NCBI GenBank assembly: GCA_051453625.1 | Contig: JBOZIK010000001.1 | Span: 174,998,152-175,054,987 of the forward strand | Direction: 5' to 3' | DNA length: 56,836 bases | From: Welwitschia mirabilis | Lineage: Eukaryota > Gnetophyta > Gnetopsida > Welwitschiales | In this document: one piece after another, positions 45,082-56,039 of the stretch | Layout: each line of letters starts with the position of its first letter | Position numbering within the stretch: position 1 is the stretch's first letter | The notes under the pieces: generated by a model | What the model saw: only the letters and a program-made list of their open reading frames with translations | The model's database searches: none | Told to the model about the DNA's origin: nothing | Translations under genes and position numbers: made by a program

Positions 45082-45859
45082 ACATACATAGATACACACA
45101 TTTATATGAATGTCTTTAGCCATATCTTCAGAGTGTAGAATATCACACTACATGTAAGGATTCATTGGATACAAATAAGACCATAATTACTTAAAAGTCT
45201 ATGTAGAATATTAGGTATGTTTATAAAATAAAAATTGAATTTTTTTTCTTTGAAAATTTCTTCATTAAATAAATTTTCAATCAAAGAAGCCATGCAAGAT
45301 ACCTAACAGATTAAATTCTTATAAAATAAAAATGTGAATCACATACTTATCATATTTCATAATATCAGCTAAAACAAACTTAGGACTTAACATCATTATA
45401 ATTTCATCTCTTAAATGATACTAATTTTTACTTTATTTAAGTTCTGTTTTTTTAAAATTATCTATACTTCTATGTTAAAGAAGAGTCAAAGTCATAACCT
45501 AGGGAAATAGATTCATAAAATAGCTTAAGTCTTTGATCATTCAATTTAAAAAATCATTAGCTTTAAGTCTTAATAACAATATGATTAAAAACTTCTAATG
45601 TTAAAAAGGTATAGTTTCTTATGTATAAATTCATTATAAATTTTGTGATATTTCTAATCATGTAGTAAGACTAGGTTATTAAGATCAAGAGGTTCTTCAC
45701 AAGTGTACTTGTTCAAGTAGGCTTGTTTCTAAGGTGTTTGTGATAAGGGTTTAATCAACTCATAACTAAAATTATAGGTAAGTGCTGGATCATAGGTTTT
45801 AATCAAGGCTACATCTTCAAAGTTACCTATTTATTACATTAGCTACTTGTTACTTCATA
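45082..45859. other. Unassigned DNA left of element H
   Basis: The minus strand shows moderately open frames near 45660-45800 (e.g. YNFSYELIKPLSQTP) that might be the protease-to-RT spacer of element H, but no RT block follows. Confidence 0.35.
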
Positions 45860-46290
45860 TTCATATTTTCAAATTATATATTTACTATCTCATTTCTATG
45901 ATTTCTAAATGCATTAGAGGTAGCTAGAAATGACATTTATAAGATAAGAAAGGACACTTTAATATTTTTATTCCATGTTTAAATTACAAAGTCCATAGTG
46001 TAGTAAAATGTTTTCATCTATACTACAATATCATTTATCATTCTTATGGATTTCTTAGTTGATGTTTCATCAAATTGCAATGTTATTATTATTTTCTTTA
46101 GTCCTCTTAAACCAAGTTAGTTTCACAATAAATAGAGTATTACATTAATAATATCCCCTAAGTCCAATAAATATCTATCTATTCTTTGTTTTGAATATTA
46201 CATGAAATAGTTAAAAAAACTAAGATCTCTTAATTTAGGTGGAAGTTTATTTTGAATTATTAAATTTATGTATTAGGCTAAGAAAGGTAT
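45860..46290 (-). pseudogene. Aspartic protease of Athila-like gypsy element H
   Basis: Minus strand: IIQNKLPPKLRDLSFFNYF, then DRYLLDLGDIINVILYLL, GLKKIIITLQFDE and a block ending MSFLATSNAF. Family: LQxKLPPKLKDPGSFTIPC, ALxDLGASINLMPYSV, LKxTxxxLQLADRS and ILGRPFLATAxA. The catalytic DLGA is DLGD here. The wording differs from G1/G2, so this is a different gypsy family. Confidence 0.78.
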
Positions 46291-47910
46291 TTTATTTACA
46301 TTAATTTTTATATTTGTCATGCACATATCATTAAGTAATTTATCATAAAATGAAACTTGTTTAATACTATTTAAAAGTGGATTAACCTTAACTAACTTAA
46401 AAATTTTTAAGTATATTTCTTGAGTTGTTTTATTATTGAATATGCCAAGCATTTAGGATATGGGATTTTTTGTAATTCCTCATATATTAATTTCTTTATA
46501 TCATCCTCTTTATATTTATTAATTTTGACTATGATTTAGGAAAAGGTATTAGATATATGAAGATAATCTCTTGATGAGTGGACCTATGCATTAATCTAGA
46601 TACCACTTCTAAGTCAATAACATTAACTTTGGTAACATCATCTAGTTATTTAATAGTATGTTGTCCCTTTGAATTAAAAACATGTTGAGATAGAATTTTA
46701 TTCTATTATATCTTATTAAGTATAGTTAAAACATGGGTGCTAATTTAAGAAAGCTAGTTTATTAGTTACTCTGGACATAAGAGATCCTTAGGTGTTTAGT
46801 TATTAATCTTATATTATTTGTTATTAGTGATCATTTAAGATTCCATAAATTGTTTTGAGTGTCCTCTAACGATCTACTTAAAGGTTAACTAAAGGACTAT
46901 GGATATGAGGTAGATAACTCATTTTGTGAAGTCTTCTATGGAAAATTATGTGGTTTTCCTAATTTAAGTTGTATAAATTTGTCTAAGGGAATGATTATTT
47001 ATGAGATTTTTACTATGATTTTTTAGAAAAGAGTGTCTTAGCTTATATGATATTCAACTATAATGTCACTATCTTTTTATAGAGGATAATAAAAGATTAC
47101 TTACTACCTTCATGCTCATCAAAGGTACATATAGCACATATAACTCCACCACTAATTGTTTTAGATTTAAATGGCTTAAGGTCTAGCTTCTTAGTAATGA
47201 TGTTTAGTTTCATATATAGGATTGTTTTTATCATATATAGTTTAAACCTTTCTCATCATATAGTTTTAGAATATTGATCCATGGTTTTAGCATTTTAATA
47301 GGTACATTCTAATTATAAAGGCTTCTAGATATTTTTTTAAAAGTTTTGCATACCTAATATATCTTTTTAGATGTAAAATTTCTTTCACTCATTAATTTAA
47401 TTAGTTACCTATTTTAAAAACATTAAATAGAAAATTCTCAAGAACATCTACTCTTTAAAACGATGTTGTGGGCATCCTTTTAGTGAATTTTTAAAACATT
47501 AAATCTTATTTTTGAAGATTTGCTTTTTTTAATAATAAAAATTCATGGATTTTCTTTTAATTTTATTAGTTTTATATGTTAAAAATTATTTCTTTAAGAA
47601 TTCATGTAAAAAGTCTCTGTGATCTTATAGAACAAGATTTTATATTATGTAATAGGGGTTTTGATATTTTGCTTAATAAAAATGGGAAAATTTTCATCCT
47701 TATTACTTTATTTTGACTCTTTGAAGATAAAATTAAGGCTTTAATATTCTTCAAGTATTCATAGGAATTATCAAGATATAAGCCATGGAATCTAGGAAAT
47801 GAATTAATAATTGCTAGTTTTATCTTAACTCTAGTTATGTAAGAGTATAGAATCATTTAAGGGGGTTGATCTAAGCTCTCATATTTCTATAATTTCTTCA
47901 AATTTCAGCT
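46291..47910 (-). pseudogene. gag of Athila-like gypsy element H
   Basis: The clearest part is the open stretch 47602-47856: INSFPRFHGLYLDNSYEYLK, KVIRMKIFPFLLSKISKPLL and SCSIRS, matching FHGLENEDPYxHLxEF, LRLFPFSLKDKAKxWLxSL and ITSW of plant gypsy gag. After it DAHNIVLK corresponds to ACPHHGFxxW. The stretch between there and the protease (46291-47400) is the poorly conserved gag C-terminal part with stops. Confidence 0.75.
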
Positions 47911-48097
47911 AGTTAAGTTTCAAAAAATATTATTTCTTATTTTAGACTTAATTAACTCATTTTATAGGACATCAAAAACTATTTACTTAAGATTTCATCA
48001 ATTTCAAATGTGGATTTTGACTAGTTGATGTTAGAGTTATTTAGGAGGGGTTGGTATTCTAGTTGTTCATAATTATTCTTACAAAGCTAATTAGTAG
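47911..48097 (-). other. Leader of element H
   Basis: Non-coding sequence upstream of gag on the minus strand. No primer site recognised. Confidence 0.35.
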
Positions 48098-48390
48098 CAG
48101 ATCTAATTCAACAATGCATAAGAAGTCAATAACAAAGGATTTTAAAACATATTACTAATAAAAAATAATAAAATTTTTCTAAAACAAAATTTTTTAAAAT
48201 AAATGATAATAGAAAATAAATAAAGTATAACAATACTAGTAGAAGTAGATATAACTCAACAATGCATGAGAAGTTAACAATAATGAATTTTTTGACATAA
48301 TACTAATAAACAATAACAAATTTTATTAAAATAAAAAATTTACAAACTAAATGATAATAGAAAACAAATAAAATAAAATAGCACTAGTAG
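48098..48390 (+). repeat. 148-bp tandem duplication
   Basis: 'caacaatgcat(a/g)agaagt' occurs at 48109 and 48257. Both are followed by the same series: 'tactaataaa', 'aaatgataatagaaaa(t/c)aaataaa' and 'actagtagaa'. Two copies. Confidence 0.75.
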
Positions 48391-49769
48391 AAAGCACAAT
48401 ATTACTAATTAGGAATTGAATTCTACATTATAAAAAATAAAGAATAAAAAATTTAAAAAATACATAAATTAATATAGATAGTCAGACAGAGATGATTTTT
48501 AATTTCAAATTTTTGTTCATAAAGATATAAGCACTTATTAATATCACAACACATAAAGAGATTCTTTAAATTTGAAAATAATAGTAAATTCATTTTCTTT
48601 ATACTAAGAATGAAAAAACAAAGATTAATCACACCCAAATAGAAGTTTTATTCCATGTAAATATCTAAAGTAAACATTTATAGATTTATGCTCTTATGAT
48701 TAAATGTATTTAGTTCCTTCAAAGCATATGATACAATTTTCTAGGTACAATTTTAATAATTAAGATTTAAAAATCAAAGAAAAATAAAAATATTTTTAAG
48801 AAAAAAGTGACTTCAGGTAGGCCAAGGAATATTAATTAAATTTTCTAATAACAACACTAAAAACTTGCTACATCTTAGTTTTTGTAATAGGTTATGATCA
48901 ATGAGATGTACCCTAGAATTCAAGGTATACATGGAAGTTTTAAATAAGAAACTAAGTCTTTTATTATAGCATAGGTAAACCTAATTGTCATTCTTACATT
49001 AGGATTACAAGGTATTTTAAAAATTATAAGAATTATCAAATGTTTCATAGGTATATCTTAAGTATAAGAAGGGTCTTGAGAGTAACTGTAAAATATATTA
49101 AGCAAATTAATATCTCCTCTTAGAAATTAGCAATAGCTATTTAAAAGATAATATATTATAAAAACCTTAGTAAAGTAATAAATAATCCACTAAATACAAG
49201 TTGGATTTTTAGATAGGCAAGAAATTATTATTCTATATATTATGAATGTTAAAAAAACATATAATTACAAAAGTATTATTTCTTTAATAAAATATAAAAA
49301 AAACTAAGACAGAATAAAGGATATCATCTACTAACATATCAATTGTCTATAATATATAAATAATTAAATAGAAAATCCCATTAAACAAGTATAAAGAAAA
49401 CCTTATAAGATACTATTGTATAACTAGTAATCTTACTTTAACTAGAGATATAAAAGTAAAATTTAATTATGGATTAAAATGCATTCATTAATGATGAAAT
49501 CATTATATAAAATACTAGATTAAAATTCAATCATACGATAAGGCATGATAAATGAAGAGTGAAAAAGTTATTCCCTCAAATCTAGATAGGAATAAGGCTT
49601 ATAGTCTCATCATGAGATAAGTCCTCATCATAGTCATTGAAATTGTAGGAATAATAAAGTCCTAATAGATGATAATGTATAGTACTATAATGAAGATAAA
49701 TTTTAATGATTAGTATTAATTAATAGTGATTCTAGGATAGATGATTAATTATTTACTAATCTAACTAAT
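48391..49769. other. Unassigned AT-rich DNA
   Basis: No coding block, repeat array or LTR pair identified on either strand. Confidence 0.4.
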
Positions 49770-50220
49770 TTTGATGTGCCAAACCTAATAAATCTAGTGT
49801 TGCATGTGTGTAGGTGTCAAGACACTAAAATATCATGAAAGTTGACTATAAACATTTGAAAGGTAGAAGACATGTACTACAAATGAGGACATCTAAAAAA
49901 CATTTAAATTATAACATATCATAAAGGTATCTATAGATGTTAAAGACATCTAGACTAATGTAGAACATTCATAAGAGATCTTTATAAGAAGAATAAGATG
50001 TCTAATTAAACTAAAGTAGTAACATAGTTCCAACACTAATTGAAGATATCTACAACTTTTGAAGACATTTTTAAGACCAGTAGATGTCTACCATAATTGA
50101 AGAAGTCTACACATATTCAAAAATTAAAGATGCATAGTGGATATCTACACTTAGAGAAGATACCTATACCACTTGAAGATGTCTATAATTTTTGAAGATG
50201 TATATGATGGAAAATTAAAA
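49770..50220. repeat. Degenerate short-motif array, probably LTR-internal
   Basis: From about 49885 the motif 'gaagat(g/a)tcta' and its variants recur at irregular 20-50 bp spacing (e.g. 50043, 50084, 50151, 50180). The start ('ttttgatgtgccaaa', 'gtgtgtaggtgtcaagaca') resembles the beginning of some copia LTRs. No second LTR copy is present. Confidence 0.4.
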
Positions 50221-50407
50221 GAGGTATTGCAAGCACTGTAATTAGCTATTTAAGTAGTATCTAAGTTATTTTCATGCTAAAACTAGCAATTTTGGATGCT
50301 ACTCTAGCTATTAGACATGTCTAGTCTAACTATTTTAAATGTCATATAAGTTTTTTAAAGAAGAATCAATAAATAAGATAGAGAAAAGCTCAAGAAAATG
50401 ATGAGAT

Positions 50408-50423
50408 AAATGTAATTTAATAT
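50408..50423. repeat. Target-site duplication of the J-domain retrocopy, left
   Basis: aaatgtaatttaatat, identical to 51060-51075 (the first two A may belong to the poly(A) tail). Confidence 0.85.
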
Positions 50424-51062
50424 CGACCTCAACCACGAGAGAACATTGACATGAATGTAGCTAGATGGAAGGTGTTACTGGCAACCATCTAGGAGCTAAA
50501 GAAATTTCCCCTCATCATGCTAGGGCTCTTCCATACAGCCCAACCTTATTCCATTAAATCGAGCTATAGAAAGAAAGAACTTCATCTCCATCTAGATAAA
50601 AATCCAGTAGGTGTCGAAGAATTTAAGGAGATAAATCAAGCGTTTGGAGTCCTCTCTAATGATTTGGATAGATTTCTTCTTGACCATAACCATGATAACA
50701 TGTTTCCATTCTGTTGAAAACTTTAATCCTCCCACTTTAGGTTTGTTCCCTACTAAAACTGAGTTTTTTTGTAACTTTTGATCTAAAGGGGTTTTTTTGC
50801 CTCCAGTTTATTAGTAGCACTATGTTTTTTTCTGGTTCTTTTTCTCTATGTTTTTGCTATACTAGATAGGTAGATTTTCATGACTATATCATTAAGGGAT
50901 GGTTTTATCCTGATTTTGGTTTATTTCTTAATTCCCTCTTTACCAGCTAGTAGGCTATTTCTTTTTTATGAATAGTTCAATTGTCCTATTATTCCTAGGC
51001 ATTTTCACCCTTGATGTAAATTTTATAGCTTAGTATACATACCTTTTTTCAAAAAAAAAAAA
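50424..51062 (+). pseudogene. Processed retrocopy of a J-domain (DnaJ-like) mRNA
   Basis: The segment is bounded by a 14-16 bp direct repeat and ends in about 12 A, the hallmarks of LINE-mediated retroposition of an mRNA. It is visibly richer in G and C than the neighbouring DNA. A likely original start is ATG at 50465 (MEGVTGNHLGAKEISPH). A frameshift near 50515 leads into the J-domain frame (50517-50717): LGLFHTAQPYSIKSSYRKK, LHLHLDKNPVGVEEF and KEINQAFGVLSNDLDR. These correspond to helices I-III; the HPD tripeptide that activates Hsp70 is HLD. A stop follows at 50715, then about 330 bp resembling a 3' UTR. The parent would have been a small J-domain co-chaperone. No promoter came with the copy, so it is probably silent. 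Confidence 0.8.
51051..51062 (+). other. Poly(A) tail of the retrocopy
   Basis: Twelve A directly before the right target-site duplication. Confidence 0.85.
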
Positions 51063-51075
51063 TGTAATTTAATAT
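51060..51075. repeat. Target-site duplication of the J-domain retrocopy, right
   Basis: Matches 50408-50423. Confidence 0.85.
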
Positions 51076-51571
51076 AATAAGTAATAATAGGTAGACTATA
51101 TTGCATTTTTTCTTTGAGTAGCCTTAAAATAAATTGGACAAATTATCTTTGTGAGAGAAAAGTTTCACTCATCAAATGTAATACCAGATCATAAGAGAAT
51201 CTTATATCAAAGATATTGCATTACGTGAGAGATTAAAAAATAAGAAAAGGCATCATAAACTAGCTGAGTGTAATGTCACCATTTTTTCATAAAGGAATAG
51301 ATACAATTAGTAATATCCTTTTGCCTTTTTTTCCTTTCTCCTTAAATAAGGAACTCTACATATCTTGTAGTAGCTTGCTATCTCAATGATTTATTATATT
51401 ACATATGTGGAAATATAGTTTTATTATAATCTACTTTAGTTACACATATTGCTATCATTTCATCTTAGCTTATGTGCGGGCTATGTTTCATTTGGTTTTA
51501 TTAATGATTTCAAGTTGTAGTTATAACTTGTGAGCCATTCTATATGTCCTTGCAGAAGATACAATGATCAC
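51076..51571. other. Unassigned AT-rich DNA
   Basis: No coding or repeat structure recognised between the retrocopy and the minisatellite. Confidence 0.4.
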
Positions 51572-51830
51572 AAGATTAGTGACAAATCTAAAGCCATTAA
51601 TTAATTATAAGGTTAGTGGTGATTCTAAAAAAATTGATTAATTTTAAGATTAATGATGAGGTTCAAGCCACTAATTCATCATAATATTAGTGATGAGCAC
51701 AAAACCACTATTTGATTAGAAGGTTAGTAATAAACCTAAAACCACTATTTGATTGAAATATTAGTGCTAAGCTTAAAATTACAATTTGATGGTAGAGCTA
51801 TTATGAGTTTAAAACCATAGTGTAATCCTA
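51572..51830 (+). repeat. 37-bp minisatellite, seven copies
   Basis: The start word 'aa(g/t)(g/a)ttagt' recurs at 51572, 51609, 51646, 51683, 51720 and 51757, with a weaker copy at 51794: an exact 37-bp period without indels. Each unit holds '(c/t)taaa(a/g)ccac(t)a' in its second half. Units differ by substitutions only. A related fragment occurs near 51844. Confidence 0.88.
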
Positions 51831-52379
51831 AAAGAAGCCTTGTAAATTTAGTAATAAACCTAAAACCATGAATTTTGAAAGGAACATAATATAAATGTGT
51901 GTAAGTTTTAACCCTATATCTATGAAGTACCTAAGTTGAAGAACCAAACTATTTGATAAGAGGTTTTATTTTTGCAATGTTTTAGTTTTCACATCTATTA
52001 ATTTTTGTTTAAAAAATTTTATTATTAAAATAAGTTTTTTGAGGAACTTATTCAAACCTCTCCTCTAAGTTTAATGTTTCTCAAGTGATATTAAATTGAA
52101 TACTTATGAAAAGGTATAATAACCTTTAGTCCACTATAATGAAGGAGTTATTAAGAGGTAGACCTTTATTATTTTATAGAACTAATTATTCCTATTGAAT
52201 CTAAGGATGTAGACGTACTTATAGTTTCTTTAACAACAAATAAAAGATAGATACTCCATTCTCATTAAAACAATCACCACTATAGGTATATGTATCACCA
52301 ATTCAAGAATAATAAGATCTAAGTGAATGAAAAGAAAAAGACACATATATTTGATTCAAAGATAAAGAATTCATTATAC
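51831..52379. other. Unassigned DNA upstream of element D gag
   Basis: AT-rich. It may contain the leader or start of gag of element D, but no primer site or LTR was recognised. Confidence 0.35.
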
Positions 52380-52998
52380 TATACTTTTTTATCAAAAGAA
52401 TTCAACATATGGAAAGTTATAGTAGTGCAAACAAAGTTTGCGATGTCTTAGAACTTACTTATAAAGGTACATTAGTAGTTAAGAAATATAATTGCTACTA
52501 TTGATAAATGAATTTAAGAATCTTAAGATGAATAAAGAGATAGAATGAATAAATGTTTCATCAAAGTAATAACATTATGAATGGCATTTTTTAAATTAAA
52601 GGAGATCTATTTAATGAAAATATGATTTAAAAGATTTTCAGATGACTTATATTAGTTTACAAATAAAAGGCTTCCATCATGGAGGAGTCAAGAAACTTTG
52701 TCATAATAAATTTTAAAGAATTACATCATATTAATAGCATATGAAATAAACCTAATTAAAGATAAATTCATTAGAGAAAATCTACAAAACTCAAAATAAA
52801 TAAGACATTGATCCATCATAGTAAAGAAAAATTTATAGCTACATTAGATAATAACTTATAAGACAATGATGAAGATGAATTTATCTTAATCTTCAAAACA
52901 ATGAAATGCCTATTATATAGATGAAATAGGAAAGAATAAGATCAATTATAACTACCATATCCATAAGGTAAAGGTAAGAATAAAGATGAAAACTTATA
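52380..52998 (+). pseudogene. gag remnant of copia element D
   Basis: Plus-strand pieces: KVCDVLELTYKGTLVVKKY (family: KEIWDTLEVTHEGTxxVKExK), then blocks corresponding to the FTxIINGL region (NIMNGIF at about 52570) and, near 52810, HHSKEKFIATLDNNL with DNDEDEFILIFKTMK (family: DDEDEIALLxKKFKKFL). It matches UBN2-type gag in order. Full of stops. Confidence 0.65.
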
Positions 52999-53030
52999 NN
53001 NNNNNNNNNNNNNNNNNNNNNNNNNNNNNN
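52999..53030. other. Assembly gap, 32 N
   Basis: Inside element D. The flanks are not duplicated. Confidence 0.97.
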
Positions 53031-53109
53031 GTCAAAATTATGGCGGAAGATACTACTTTATCTGAGATTACCTAAGAACTAATATTATATAGGAAAAGAT
53101 GGAGAATGA

Positions 53110-53129
53110 GGGGGGGTGGGGGGAGGGGG
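53110..53129 (+). other. G-rich tract (G7-T-G6-A-G5)
   Basis: Twenty bases made of three long G runs, in otherwise AT-rich DNA. It could fold as a G-quadruplex if runs are split, or be a sequencing/assembly artefact near the gap. Confidence 0.8.
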
Positions 53130-53699
53130 ATATAGAGAAAGGAGAACTTCTACACTAGCTAGGATAATGATAATAAGATCATAGAAAAATAAGCTTTAGA
53201 TGAACAAAGAAAATCCTATCCATTATTTATGGCATTCATTCATGATACTCAAGACTTAGAATTTTAAACTTGTAATGATGTTTATGATTTAAATGACAAA
53301 GAAGGTAAGATCACTCCATAAGAAAAGTATAAATTACTTTTATGTAAATTTATTAACACTTAAATATTATGCACTAAAATGGAAAAAATTTTTTACAAAT
53401 GTGAGTTAGTATATGAATATAAAAACAGTTTTTATTCTAAGCTAATAAGTAAAATATTTTGCTTAAGGCTAACATCAGTAAATTAACTATGGAATTAAAG
53501 AAAGTAAGATAAGTATTATAAGATGTTAAGTCCATCAATGAAACATTCATAAAAGAAAATAAGATACTTATTGTCATGGTTAGAAAAGATAGAAGACTTC
53601 ATGAATAAAGTAGCCAAGGTAAGGATAATGATTCAATAAGTTAATATCAAAAGGATTCTAGAATTTATTCAAAAGTTGAAATAAAAAATAAGATATAAA

Positions 53700-54137
53700 T
53701 AATTGTTTTACTTAAATAATATTAATTGCTTCTATTATAATAGAAAATAAAATTATAAGAAAAATTTTGCTTTACTTTGTAATAGACATCATTACACCAA
53801 TTAAGGCCAGAAGATAAAGAGATGGATAAAGAAATCTATGAATATATTAAAAAAAAGAAGAAATAGATGTAAAAAAGAAATAACAATGTTCTTCTTACTT
53901 AAATAACACTCCAAGTTATAAATAAAGACCTCTAGCATATAGATACTAATTGTTTTAGACATATGATCAATGATAAATTCAAAAATTTGGCTGAGTGAGA
54001 TCATGTAATAGCATTTTTTAGATATAACACTAAAGGACCACTTTAAGAAATCAATATAGCTAGAGGTGATAACCTCCTAGAGGTAAAAAGTATCTTTTAT
54101 GTGTTTGGTTTATAATGTAATCTTTTAAAGTAAGTTA
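53700..54137 (+). pseudogene. Zinc knuckle and protease remnant of copia element D
   Basis: A damaged knuckle region (NCFYYNRK then CNRHHYTN) near 53720-53800 is followed by DTNCFRHMINDKFKNLAE (family: WxxDSGCSRHMTGD) at about 53945-54000, a block with RYNTKGPL, and IARGDNLLEVKSILYVFGL (family: NVLLVDGLKYNLLS). The frame ends at 54137, exactly where an A-family LTR begins. The catalytic DSG is DTN. 53031-53700 between gap and knuckle is the poorly conserved gag C-terminal part. Confidence 0.65.
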
Positions 54138-54366
54138 TGTTGAGTTATATTTTACCAAGTTGATATCAAACTAATATTTTCTATTTTAGCAAAATGTTGT
54201 ATTCCTTGCAAAAAATATTAATCCTTATAGGTTAGAAGTTAAAATCTTTTATCGTAAATCTTACTTGAACATAACAAGTTTTCTACCCTCAAAGGAATTA
54301 ATCAGATTTCTAAAGGTTCAACTAAACCTATAATATGAAGTGTCAAATATAGATTACTGAAGGATC
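54138..54366 (+). repeat. Truncated A-family copia LTR (start only)
   Basis: Begins TGTTGAGTTATATTTTACC, the best-preserved start of this family, and matches the first 230 bp of the element A LTRs (tgatatcaaactaat, gcaaaaaatattaat blocks). It stops where a second LTR begins. It entered element D's protease region. Confidence 0.8.
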
Positions 54367-54385
54367 TATTGGATTATGTTTTACT

Positions 54386-54571
54386 AATTGATGTCAAACT
54401 AATGTTTTTTATATAGCAAAGTTTGTATNNNNNNNNNNNNNNNNNNNNNNNNNNNNNNNNNNNNNNNNNNNNNNNNNNNNNNNNNNNNNNNNNNNNNNNN
54501 NNNNNNNNNNNNNNNNNNNNNNNNNNNNAATTGATGTCAAACTAATGTTTTTTATATAGCAAAGTTTGTAT
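54386..54571. other. 100-N gap with identical 43-bp flanks
   Basis: 54386-54428 and 54529-54571 are identical over 43 bp, separated by 100 N (54429-54528). An unmerged contig overlap is likely. Confidence 0.9.
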
Positions 54572-54747
54572 ATTTTATGCAAAAGATATTAAATTACTTA
54601 CAGGTCAAGAGATGGAACTAAAAATGGATAACATCAACATGTTAATTCATTTATCCTTAGAGTCAACAAGATTTTCAAGGGGTCGACAAAACATGAAGTA
54701 GATAGAAAATGAACTACATTTAGAGGGATTGATTGAATTTTGATGGA

Positions 54748-54990
54748 GTTAACCCAACCTATAACCTCGATAGGTAGTGTCTTTGAACTAAATGAAAAGG
54801 GGTTAACCAGACTTATATGGGGTCGACCAGATTTGAAAACCTAATAAACAGTATCCTCAGACTAAATGGTAAGATGTTAACTAGACCTATGATGGAGTTG
54901 ACTGGACCTGAGTATTATGTAGCTAGTATGACTAAGATGATTATCATAAGGTTAACTAAATGTATGATGAAGTCGACCAAACTCAATGCA
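54748..54990 (+). repeat. 74-76 bp LTR subrepeats, about four copies
   Basis: The words gttaaccc, gtcgaccag, gttgactgg and gtcgaccaa lie at 54748, 54822, 54898 and 54972, with gttaac words at 54802, 54876 and 54951. The open stretch 54817-55020 is a by-product of this periodicity. Confidence 0.7.
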
Positions 54991-55176
54991 AGAAACTGGA
55001 AAGAAATCTTATTAGGATGACTTGATGAATAATAGGCGACTGGACTAGGGTCGATCAGACCTAGATGAAGTTGACGAGATAAGAAGCCATAAGAAATTGG
55101 GATGACTGAATTTCTTACTCAGATGACCTGTGTAACTCATGGTACCACATGGGGTTAGCCGAATTTTTGTGGGATC

Positions 55177-55286
55177 GACTGAAAGGAGTGAAAGTAAAAT
55201 TTTTTCTAAACATTATGTATTCATTATGTAGGACTGAAAGGAGTGAAAGTAAAATTTTTTCTAAACATTATGTATTCATTATGTAG
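55177..55286 (+). repeat. 55-bp exact tandem duplication
   Basis: 55177-55231 and 55232-55286 are identical. Confidence 0.92.
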
Positions 55287-56039
55287 CCATTAAGTAGCTA
55301 TTTTCTAGCTGTTTATAGCTATTCAAGGTAAATTTCAAATGTAATAAACCCAAAAATCCTTCCAATATAAATAGCTAAGCCCTAAATGACAAAAGGATCT
55401 TTTTAGAACTACTCTTATTTGGTCAAATCTGTTGGATCTGAAGGATTAAGCATTGGATTTTTATGATTATCACTGTTGTATCTTAGTATTATTGTGTCTG
55501 ACCGAAGAAGATCTACTATTAACATATGTTCTACATTTTAAGGTCATATCTAGAGCTTCAATTATTTTACTACTATAGAAGAAGGGCTTCATCAGATGTA
55601 CTGATTTCAGAACGAGTGATATTCGTGCTTTTGAGGCATTACCACATTACTATCCTATATCCTAAAGGTTGAGACTAAGCCTTGAAAAGTTTGTTCTAAA
55701 GGTTGAGATTAATTCTTAAAAAGTCCATTATGTATAGGTTATAGGTGAACCTAGAATACCTAGTAAAGTAACAAAGATCTAAGATCTAGCTTGGGGATAA
55801 GCTGATCATCGAGAGTGGAGTAGTGGATTTTCTGAACCACTATAAATCCAACTTGCATCTATTTGGTACTTTATGATTTTATTTTTTATTTCCTTACTTT
55901 CATTATTTTCACATATTGTGCACTTTCTATATTAATTCATTTTTATATTCAAGGTTTATTTTAAGATTAGATTCATTTAGAATATTTGTTAAAGTTTTAA
56001 GAACCTATTTGCTCCTCTCTAGGGTTTCTGATCCTCTTA

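Larger units (their letters stand above)
54367..56039 (+). repeat. A-family copia LTR, nearly complete, with gap and duplications
   Basis: Starts TATTGGATTATGTTTTACT and ends near 'gatcctctta' at 56039. Contains a TATA box (aatataaatagc, 55371-55382), four 74-76 bp subrepeats around 54748-54990 carrying GTCGAC/GTTAAC cores, a 55-bp tandem duplication, and the 'gttgagactaagcc' block shared with the A LTRs. It keeps more CpG sites than the element A LTRs, suggesting a younger insertion. No primer site follows, so it may be a solo LTR nested in, or joined to, the neighbouring LTR. Confidence 0.75.

Noticed and set aside
50517-50717. Functional DnaJ gene
   Set aside because: HPD is HLD, the domain frame is shifted from the likely start, a stop follows at once, and the segment has the structure of a retrocopy.
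51572-51830. CRISPR-like repeat array
   Set aside because: The 37-bp units are directly adjacent without unique spacers, and the context is plant transposons.
54817-55020. 67-codon open frame
   Set aside because: It falls inside an LTR and its repeats mirror the 74-76 bp subrepeats; no protein motif.
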